From TMED14 sp041192685 (GTDB taxonomy: Bacteria; Bacteroidota; Bacteroidia; Flavobacteriales; Schleiferiaceae): a DNA stretch of 7,143 bases. The notes beneath the pieces are model-generated. The model was not told the origin of the DNA. It searched no databases and saw only the letters and a list, made by a program, of their open reading frames with translations. Positions 1-5,888 of the stretch are shown one piece after another (position 1 is the first letter of the stretch; every line of letters begins with the position of its first letter). Location: the NCBI GenBank assembly GCA_041192685.1, contig JBEEMM010000074.1, positions 1 through 7,143 of the forward strand, read 5' to 3'. Position numbers and translations under genes: made by a program.

Positions 1-1
1 T

Positions 2-1573
2 TTTTATTCGGCAAATAATTTATCATTTGATATAGTTATTAGTCAATTTAAGGGGTTTCACTATAGTTGCGTTAATACGTTGCTTCTTCACCCAACGTTT
101 AACAATATTTTAACCCGTAGATTCTTCACGCCGCAACTATCTAGGGAATCTACAGACACGGTTTTTCATCTTCCCAGGTACCAGGCTGGGTGTCACGAGG
201 AAAAGTACGACTTTACCTCATTGCGCCACAACAACCGAATTTTTGTAAACGGCACTTTAACCCGCATACTAGACAGCAACGAGATATTTCGCTTTCCCCT
301 GTCATCGCCCTCGGTAGTTACATCTGACTTTGGACTGCTTGGCGGAGTTCGAGTGATGTACGATTCAGCTACCACCAACACCCATTTGGGCGGATGGTCT
401 GCCATTGCTCAGGGTGATCGGTTTACGGTTAACCGGTCGCAGTTTCCGACCCTTCGCAACTGGGATACCACAATGCGGCACTTTGCCCTCGTTAACATTC
501 CAACTTCAGACACCACATCATTTCGCCATAATGGGCTAAAAACAAGCGCATTATTCTCAACCTACCCCAGTGACGCCAGTTGGGGATTCTATAAAATCAC
601 GCTCGACACCGGTGTACACGTGATGAGTTCCGACCAGGGCTTTTATGGGATGTACTACAACTACCGTCAAGCAGCTTATGTGCCAGCTGACACGTTAAAT
701 TTTAACTTTGTTCACTCCAAAGAAGTCGGAAACTTCAATCAATGCTTTCCACTTCCTGAATCCATTCAGAGCCAAAAATCAGACTTAACCTTCAGTATAC
801 TCTACCAAGGCCAACAACTTCTGGTAAACCCTTATGATACAATTGACCTCTGCCTGAGTTCCGAACTTCAAATTCAAACAGGGAATCAGTGGGGCAATCA
901 ATGGTCCGCCACCTTTGGCGATGGGTTAGACACCATGGTTACCACTAACGGAGTTAACCGCCTTCTTAGCCATGCCTACGCACAAACGGGGGTATATGCT
1001 GTTGGCCTTCAGCACAGCCACTTTTGCGACACGCTTGAAACCACCTTTTATGTGAATGTCATTGATGCGGCCATTGCTGACTTCATCATCGACACAACAT
1101 GGGAGTGCGACTACATCGAGCTTCGACTTACGTCCACGGCAAGTGCCGCATCGTCGTGGTTTTGGGAGGTTAATGGTCAGCAAAGCTATCAATCGAGCAT
1201 TCGAATTCGCTTGACCTACCTAGACACTACGCTCTCGATAAAGCATCGAACGCTTTTAGCAAAGTGCGCCGATTCGACACTGCGTCAACTATCGTTCTCA
1301 ATGGGCTCAGATCCCATAATTGGGCTTGGAAACGTCGTCACCCCCAATGCTGATGCGGTAAATGATAAACTTTGTTTACCTGAATCAGTCAGAACAAGTT
1401 CTGATCCTTGCTTTCGTTGGCAAATATTTAACCGTTGGGGAACCTCCGTATTCAAAACGGATCAACCTAAAGATTGTTGGGAACCTGAACGAAGTATCTC
1501 CTCGGGTGTTTACTACAGTGTAATTAACGTTCAAGGAATAATGTACCGAAGTTCCATCACCCTTACCCGGTAA
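2..1573 (+). CDS. Large T9SS-exported surface protein, 3' part only (IgGFc-binding-like region, PKD-type folds, gliding motility-associated C-terminal domain)
   Basis: The frame is open from base 2 to the TAA at 1571-1573 (523 residues). The first candidate start is a TTG at 80 with no ribosome site or promoter, and the 26 codons before it read as ordinary protein, so this is the tail of a longer gene. Residues about 90-225 resemble IgGFc-binding regions of Bacteroidota surface proteins (GVH at 204-206, followed by an aromatic GFYGMYYNY stretch). A PKD-type fold follows (FGDG 305-308, SHAY 323-326), and a second probable one spans about 350-435. Residues 441-523 are a gliding motility-associated (CHU_C, type B) sorting domain: TPNADAVND at 447-455, FNRWG at 476-480, SGVYY at 501-505, and a final SITLTR. 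From family knowledge, such proteins cross the inner membrane by Sec and the outer membrane by T9SS, ending on the surface or in the medium. Adhesion is a guess. It is AT-richer than its neighbours. Confidence 0.87.
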   Translation, partial: FYSANNLSFDIVISQFKGFHYSCVNTLLLHPTFNNILTRRFFTPQLSRESTDTVFHLPRYQAGCHEEKYDFTSLRHNNRIFVNGTLTRILDSNEIFRFPLSSPSVVTSDFGLLGGVRVMYDSATTNTHLGGWSAIAQGDRFTVNRSQFPTLRNWDTTMRHFALVNIPTSDTTSFRHNGLKTSALFSTYPSDASWGFYKITLDTGVHVMSSDQGFYGMYYNYRQAAYVPADTLNFNFVHSKEVGNFNQCFPLPESIQSQKSDLTFSILYQGQQLLVNPYDTIDLCLSSELQIQTGNQWGNQWSATFGDGLDTMVTTNGVNRLLSHAYAQTGVYAVGLQHSHFCDTLETTFYVNVIDAAIADFIIDTTWECDYIELRLTSTASAASSWFWEVNGQQSYQSSIRIRLTYLDTTLSIKHRTLLAKCADSTLRQLSFSMGSDPIIGLGNVVTPNADAVNDKLCLPESVRTSSDPCFRWQIFNRWGTSVFKTDQPKDCWEPERSISSGVYYSVINVQGIMYRSSITLTR

Positions 1574-1582
1574 GATGCCATT

Positions 1583-2152
1583 ATGAAGATCTACACCAAA
1601 ACCGGAGACGCCGGCCAAACCGGACTCTTTAGCGGAACGCGAATTACCAAGTACGACCTGAGGCTGCATGCCTACGGAACCCTCGACGAGCTCAACAGCC
1701 ACCTCGGACTGCTCCGCGACCAGATTCCGACGGACTGGGAAGAAGTACGGGCGGAGCTGCTTCAAGTGCAGAGCGACCTTTTTGCCTTGGGTTCGCACAT
1801 GGCCAATGACTTGCCGGAGATGGTGGAGCGCCTGCCGCATGTTGATTTTAGCTGGATTGAGCGCCTCGAGATCGCTATTGACCGCATGGAACTCGAACTG
1901 GAGCCGATGCGTAACTTTTTGCTTCCCGGGGGTCATGTACTGGTCAGTCAGTGCCACGTGGTCCGCACCGTTGCGCGCCGCGCGGAGCGATGGGTGGTGC
2001 AGCTCCACGACCATCAGGCCGAGGATTCCCTGCAGCTTCCCTTGCCGACGATGGCTTATTTGAACCGGCTTAGCGACTACGCATTTGTACTGTCACGCTG
2101 GATTGGCAAGCGCATTGATGCTCCAGAAATACCCTGGATTGCCAAGCCTTAA
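1583..2152 (+). CDS. PduO-type ATP:cob(I)alamin (corrinoid) adenosyltransferase
   Basis: This enzyme transfers the 5'-deoxyadenosyl group of ATP to Co(I) corrinoid, making adenosylcobalamin in the cytoplasm. It is complete at 189 residues, the usual length for the PduO/human-type family. The N-terminal ATP-binding motif is KTGDAGQTGL (6-15). YGTLDELN (31-38), FLLPGG (112-117), RTVARRAER (128-136) and YLNRLSDYAFVLSR (159-172) are all family signatures. Residues reported as functionally important in Lactobacillus reuteri PduO (Asp35, Phe112, Arg128, from memory) fall at the same numbers here, so it is probably active. The ATG at 1583 directly precedes the conserved MKIYTKTGD start and lies 9 bases after the stop of the surface-protein gene. 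I see no TAnnTTTG element or Shine-Dalgarno site before it, so it may be read through from upstream. No other B12 genes are in view. The symbol is left blank because naming varies (pduO, cobO, yvqK). Confidence 0.95.
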   Translation: MKIYTKTGDAGQTGLFSGTRITKYDLRLHAYGTLDELNSHLGLLRDQIPTDWEEVRAELLQVQSDLFALGSHMANDLPEMVERLPHVDFSWIERLEIAIDRMELELEPMRNFLLPGGHVLVSQCHVVRTVARRAERWVVQLHDHQAEDSLQLPLPTMAYLNRLSDYAFVLSRWIGKRIDAPEIPWIAKP

Positions 2153-2164
2153 TATTTTGCTTGG
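2142..2164 (+). terminator. Possible weak hairpin across the adenosyltransferase stop codon
   Basis: CCAAGC (2142-2147) can pair perfectly with GCTTGG (2159-2164), giving a 6-bp stem with an 11-base loop that contains the TAA stop. No T-run follows on the + strand; the bases after it are A-rich. It is therefore not a good intrinsic terminator, and its right arm overlaps the presumed -33 element of the next promoter. It could slow transcription between the two genes or be chance. Confidence 0.25.
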
Positions 2165-2190
2165 AAAGCTGCAGAAAAAAATTACTTTTG
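2161..2190 (+). promoter_or_regulatory. Bacteroidota-type promoter for the DUF2795 gene
   Basis: TACTTTTG at 2183-2190 is a perfect match to the -7 consensus TAnnTTTG of the Bacteroidota primary sigma factor. A TTG at 2161-2163 lies 19 bases upstream, within the usual 17-23 base spacing to the -33 element; a second candidate, TTTG at 2156-2159, is 23 bases away. The ATG at 2195 is only four bases downstream, so the transcript should have almost no leader. Confidence 0.6.
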
Positions 2191-2194
2191 CGGC

Positions 2195-2419
2195 ATGTAT
2201 TGGACCCTTGAACTTGCCTCGTACCTAAGCGACGCCCCTTGGCCCGCGACCAAGGACGAACTTATTGACTACGCCATCCGCACTGGAGCACCGCTCGAGG
2301 TCGTGGAAAACCTTCAAGCCGTTGAGGAAGAGGATGCCGAGATCTATGAATCCATCGAAGATATTTGGCCCGACTACCCTTCGGATGAAGACTTTCTCTG
2401 GAACGAGGAAGAATACTGA
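2195..2419 (+). CDS. DUF2795 domain protein, small and acidic, function unknown
   Basis: A 74-residue protein that I recognise as the short DUF2795 form widespread in Bacteroidota; its function is unknown. The start MYWTLELASYL, the middle PATKDELIDYAIRTGAP (17-33) and the tail IYESIEDIWPDYP (50-62) match that family as I remember it. It has 22 Asp/Glu against one Lys and one Arg, so it is strongly acidic, and it has no signal peptide or membrane segment, suggesting a soluble cytoplasmic protein. The Ala-Thr-Lys-Asp-Glu-Leu stretch reads like the helix cap of a small helical domain. The ATG at 2195 is supported by the conserved N-terminus and by the promoter element ending at 2190. It lies between the adenosyltransferase and secA on the same strand, but carries its own promoter, so it is probably not just an operon passenger. 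No function can be derived from the sequence. Confidence 0.92.
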   Translation: MYWTLELASYLSDAPWPATKDELIDYAIRTGAPLEVVENLQAVEEEDAEIYESIEDIWPDYPSDEDFLWNEEEY

Positions 2420-2473
2420 TTTTTCTTAGGGCAGGACAAGCAGTCTGCAAATGCTTAGGTGGCATCGTAGTTG

Positions 2474-2481
2474 TACCTTTG
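2474..2481 (+). promoter_or_regulatory. -7 promoter element of secA
   Basis: TACCTTTG is a perfect TAnnTTTG match, seven bases before the secA ATG at 2489. I cannot see a clear -33 TTG at the expected distance (about 2448-2456), so the promoter is supported mainly by the -7 box and its position. It also argues against the TTG at 2471 as the secA start, since that codon would lie upstream of the expected transcript start. The rest of the 69-base gap (2420-2488) shows only a direct repeat of CTTAGG (2425-2430 and 2454-2459). Confidence 0.55.
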
Positions 2482-2488
2482 GCGCCCT

Positions 2489-5400
2489 ATGCTTGACAAA
2501 ATTTTAAAGCTTTTTTTGGGTGATACTTCAAAGCGCACGCTGAGCGAGATCAATCCCATTATTGATTCGGTTAAAGCCGCCGAGAGCGAGCTTCAGAATA
2601 AATCAGACCAGGCGCTTCGCGCCGAAACCGAAGGCTTTCGCCAAAGGCTCCGCGCAGAGTCAGAAGTCCAGATTGCAGAACGTGATTTGCTCAAAATTCA
2701 GGCCGATTCTGAGGCTGACGTTGACGCTAAAGACGCCCTCTACCGCCAGATTGACGCTATAGATCTAGAGGTTTTAGCCCAAGAAGAGCGCATTTTAATG
2801 GAACTTCTCCCGCGGGCCTTTGCCGTTTTGCGAGAGACTGCACGCCGACTCAATAACGGGCCCCTGAGGCTGCCTGCCACCGACTGGGACCGCGAAATGG
2901 CCGCTAAAATCGACGCCGTGGAACTCGAAGGCGATACCGCCGTTTGGAAGAATCAATGGCTGGCCGCGGGCAACGCCATTGCATGGAACATGGTGCACTA
3001 CGACGTGCAGCTCTTTGGCGGCGTGGTGCTGCATAAGGGACGCATCGCCGAAATGGCCACGGGTGAGGGCAAAACCCTAGTCGCCACCCTGCCTGTTTAC
3101 CTCAATGCTTTGAGCGGACGAGGCGTGCACTTGGTGACGGTAAACGACTACCTGTCTAAGCGGGACTCCGAGTGGATGGGTCCCCTCTACCAGTTTCACG
3201 GACTGAGCGTGGACTGCATCGACAAGCACCGCCCCAATACTGAAGCGCGCCGCAAGGCCTACCTGGCCGACATCACCTTTGGAACCAACAACGAGTTTGG
3301 TTTTGACTACCTGCGCGACAACATGGCCCGAGAAGCGGCCGAGCTGGTGCAGCGCGGGCACCACTATGCCATTGTCGACGAGGTCGACTCCGTGCTGATT
3401 GACGACGCCCGGACGCCCTTAATCATTAGCGGACCAACGCCCAACGGCGACAAACAGGAGTTTGATTCCCTCAAAAATTTTGTAGTCTCCATCATTGCCC
3501 AGCAAAAGTCCGTAGCCCAAGATGCCCTGGCGCAGGCCAAGGAACTGCTGGCCAACGGCGACAAGACCCAAGGAGGTTTTCAGCTGCTGCGTTCGCACCG
3601 AGCCCTGCCCAAAAACAAAGCGCTCATCAAGTTTCTCTCTGAAGACGGCATGAAGGCCCTTCTGCAAAAAACCGAAGGCCTCTACCTGCAGGACCAAGGC
3701 AAGGAGATGAAGAAAATCGATGAGGCTCTGTACTTCACGATTGAAGAAAAGCACAATCAGGTAAACCTCACCAATCTAGGTCTTGGCTTTCTGGCCGACC
3801 AGACCGAAACGGACTTTTTTGTGCTTCCCGTGATTTCGGTTGAGCTGGATCTTATCGAAAAGGCAAACAGCAACGTAGCCGACCGGGCCGCCAAAAAAGA
3901 GCAGCTCCTGCGCGAGTACCGTGCTAAGAGCGAGCGAATTCACAGCATGAACCAGCTCCTAAAGGCCTACACGCTCTTTGAAAAGGACGTGGAATACGTG
4001 GTGATGGATCAGAAAGTCAAAATTGTTGACGAACAAACCGGCCGTATTATGGACGGGCGACGCTATTCTGACGGCCTGCACCAAGCCATTGAAGCCAAGG
4101 AGGGTGTGACCATCGAGGCTGCGACCCAGACCTATGCCACGATTACGCTGCAGAACTACTTTAGAATGTACCACAAGCTGTCGGGCATGACGGGTACTGC
4201 AGAAACCGAGGCAGGCGAATTCTGGGAAATCTACAAGCTCGAGGTGACGGTGATTCCGCAAAACAAGGATTCCCAGCGCCAAGACCGCAACGATTTGGTC
4301 TTTAAAACCAAGCGAGAGAAGTACAACGCCGTGATTGACGAAATCGAGAAGCTGCGCGACGCCGGCCGGCCCGTGCTCGTGGGCACCACGTCGGTTGAAA
4401 TCTCGGAATTGCTGAGCCGAACTCTGAACATTCGCAAGGTTCCGCACCAGGTACTCAACGCCAAGCTGCACCAAAAGGAAGCCGACATTGTGGCCGAGGC
4501 CGGAAGGCCCAAAACCGTGACCATCGCCACCAACATGGCCGGTCGCGGAACGGACATTAAATTGACTCCAGAGGCCAAAGAAGCCGGCGGATTGGCCATT
4601 ATTGGTACAGAGCGCCACGACTCACGCCGCGTGGATCGCCAGCTGCGCGGACGCTCTGGGCGGCAAGGAGACCCGGGATCGTCGCAGTTTTTTGTCTCGC
4701 TTGAAGACAACCTGATGCGCCTTTTTGGCTCGGAACGCATTGCCGGCCTGATGGACCGCATGGGGCATAAAGAGGGCGACATGATCGAGCACTCCATGGT
4801 GACCAAGAGCATTGAGCGCGCCCAGAAGAAGGTCGAAGAAAACAACTTCGGGAGCCGCAAACGCCTTCTCGAGTACGACGACGTGATGAATGCGCAGCGA
4901 AGCGGAATCTACCGCCGCCGCCGCAACGCCCTGTCGGGAGAGCGTCTTGCGCTGGACCTGGCCAACAGCATTTATGACTCGGCGGAATCTTTGGTAGCTG
5001 GAACCAAGCCAAGCCGCGACTACGCTGCCTACGAATTGGGCTGCTTTGAATCCTTTGCCATGCCGGCCGCCGTCGACGCCGCAGGTTTTGAACGCCTTAG
5101 CGCCAACGAACTGTCGCAAAAAACCTACTCCGCTGCGCAAGCTGCCTACCGGAGTAAATGCGACCGAATTTCTGAGCAAGCATTCCCAGTTTTGAGCAAT
5201 GTGCTCCGCGATCAAGGCGCACAGTTTCAAAACATCATGGTGCCCTTCACCGACGGGGTGCGGTCCATTCAAATTCCCACCAACCTGCAGCAGGGCGTAG
5301 ACAGCCGAGGCCAGTCGCTAATCCAAGACCTAGAGAAGGCCATGGTGCTTAATCTGATCGACGACCACTGGAAGGAGCACCTGCGCAACATGGACGATTT

Positions 5401-5833
5401 GCGCCAAAACGTGCAGGGAGCGGTCTATGAGCAAAAAGACCCTCTGCTGGTATACAAGCACGAGTCGTTTAAGTTGTTTAAGGACATGGTCGACGAAATG
5501 AACTCCAGCATCTTGGGATTCCTGTTTCGCGCAGGCCTGCCGCAAGAAGACCCCAACCAAGCCCCAATACGCCAGGCATCTGCTGCACGAAATCGGCCAG
5601 TAGAACAACTAACCACCTCGGGACCAGGCGCTGACGAATCCCAGGCAGAGGCTTCAAAGGGCAATGGCGCTCAACGCACAGCGGCTCCCAAGCAGGCCCC
5701 TGCGGTTAGCAGCAAAAAGTACGGACGCAACGACCAAGTAACGATCGTCAACCTAATGACGGGCGAGCAAAAGCAAGTAAAGTTCAAGGTGGCCGAGCCC
5801 CTGCTAGCGCAAGGTTGGCAGATACTCGGCTAG
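2489..5833 (+). CDS. secA: Preprotein translocase ATPase SecA
   Basis: This is the motor ATPase that pushes unfolded preproteins through SecYEG at the inner membrane. It is 1114 residues from the ATG at 2489, against about 901 in E. coli; the extra length is typical of Bacteroidota SecA. Walker A is MATGEGKT (189-196) and Walker B is DEVD (297-300). The preprotein cross-linking region follows, rejoining the motor at VDEQTGRIMDGRRYSDG (513-527). NBD2 carries TGTAETEAGE (568-577), TNMAGRGTDIKL (681-692) and QLRGRSGRQGDPG (718-730). The helical scaffold/wing contains IDDHWKEHL (957-965). A Gln/Ala/Pro-rich linker (about 1022-1074) leads to a tail beginning YGRND (1078-1082) that has no cysteines, so the zinc-binding SEC-C motif is absent. 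Compared with E. coli there is an insertion of roughly 85 residues before Walker A and a further large one at about 315-450. All ATPase motifs are intact. The gene is convergent with the envC-like gene. Confidence 0.98.
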   Translation: MLDKILKLFLGDTSKRTLSEINPIIDSVKAAESELQNKSDQALRAETEGFRQRLRAESEVQIAERDLLKIQADSEADVDAKDALYRQIDAIDLEVLAQEERILMELLPRAFAVLRETARRLNNGPLRLPATDWDREMAAKIDAVELEGDTAVWKNQWLAAGNAIAWNMVHYDVQLFGGVVLHKGRIAEMATGEGKTLVATLPVYLNALSGRGVHLVTVNDYLSKRDSEWMGPLYQFHGLSVDCIDKHRPNTEARRKAYLADITFGTNNEFGFDYLRDNMAREAAELVQRGHHYAIVDEVDSVLIDDARTPLIISGPTPNGDKQEFDSLKNFVVSIIAQQKSVAQDALAQAKELLANGDKTQGGFQLLRSHRALPKNKALIKFLSEDGMKALLQKTEGLYLQDQGKEMKKIDEALYFTIEEKHNQVNLTNLGLGFLADQTETDFFVLPVISVELDLIEKANSNVADRAAKKEQLLREYRAKSERIHSMNQLLKAYTLFEKDVEYVVMDQKVKIVDEQTGRIMDGRRYSDGLHQAIEAKEGVTIEAATQTYATITLQNYFRMYHKLSGMTGTAETEAGEFWEIYKLEVTVIPQNKDSQRQDRNDLVFKTKREKYNAVIDEIEKLRDAGRPVLVGTTSVEISELLSRTLNIRKVPHQVLNAKLHQKEADIVAEAGRPKTVTIATNMAGRGTDIKLTPEAKEAGGLAIIGTERHDSRRVDRQLRGRSGRQGDPGSSQFFVSLEDNLMRLFGSERIAGLMDRMGHKEGDMIEHSMVTKSIERAQKKVEENNFGSRKRLLEYDDVMNAQRSGIYRRRRNALSGERLALDLANSIYDSAESLVAGTKPSRDYAAYELGCFESFAMPAAVDAAGFERLSANELSQKTYSAAQAAYRSKCDRISEQAFPVLSNVLRDQGAQFQNIMVPFTDGVRSIQIPTNLQQGVDSRGQSLIQDLEKAMVLNLIDDHWKEHLRNMDDLRQNVQGAVYEQKDPLLVYKHESFKLFKDMVDEMNSSILGFLFRAGLPQEDPNQAPIRQASAARNRPVEQLTTSGPGADESQAEASKGNGAQRTAAPKQAPAVSSKKYGRNDQVTIVNLMTGEQKQVKFKVAEPLLAQGWQILG

Positions 5834-5838
5834 AAACC

Positions 5839-5888
5839 AGTTGCTAGCTACTAGTTGCTAGTCGCTAGTTGCTAGTCGCTAGTTGCTA
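5839..5888. repeat. CTAG-rich heptamer tandem repeat between convergent genes
   Basis: Seven consecutive 7-base units alternate AGTTGCT with AGCTACT or AGTCGCT, followed by one extra A. Read as 14-mers this is three full units plus a partial one: 5839-5852 (variant), 5853-5866 and 5867-5880 (identical), then 5881-5888. It fills nearly all of the 52-base gap between secA and the envC-like gene and overlaps the latter's TAG stop (5886-5888 on the opposite strand). CTAG recurs through the array. Adjacent units can form very short hairpins such as ACTAG-TTG-CTAGT, but no strong stem with a T-run, so it is not an obvious terminator. Confidence 0.85.

Noticed and set aside
1385..2014. Minus-strand 209-codon open frame across the end of the surface-protein gene and most of the adenosyltransferase gene
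   Set aside because: It is antisense to two recognised coding regions and has no family resemblance.
2471..2488. TTG at 2471 as an alternative secA start adding six residues
   Set aside because: The -7 box at 2474-2481 lies inside this stretch, and the protein from the ATG at 2489 begins MLDKILKLFLGD, which fits SecA N-termini.
3959..5272. Long minus-strand open frames inside secA (about 209-219 codons at 3959-4618, 4231-4860 and 4622-5272)
   Set aside because: They lie wholly antisense to a strongly conserved SecA frame, overlap each other, and their translations show no recognisable domain. High GC at third positions makes such shadows common.
5839..5888. CRISPR array or rho-independent terminator in the secA/envC gap
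   Set aside because: The units are 7 or 14 bases with no spacers, so it is not CRISPR. Possible stems are 4-5 bp with no following T-run, so it is not a convincing terminator.
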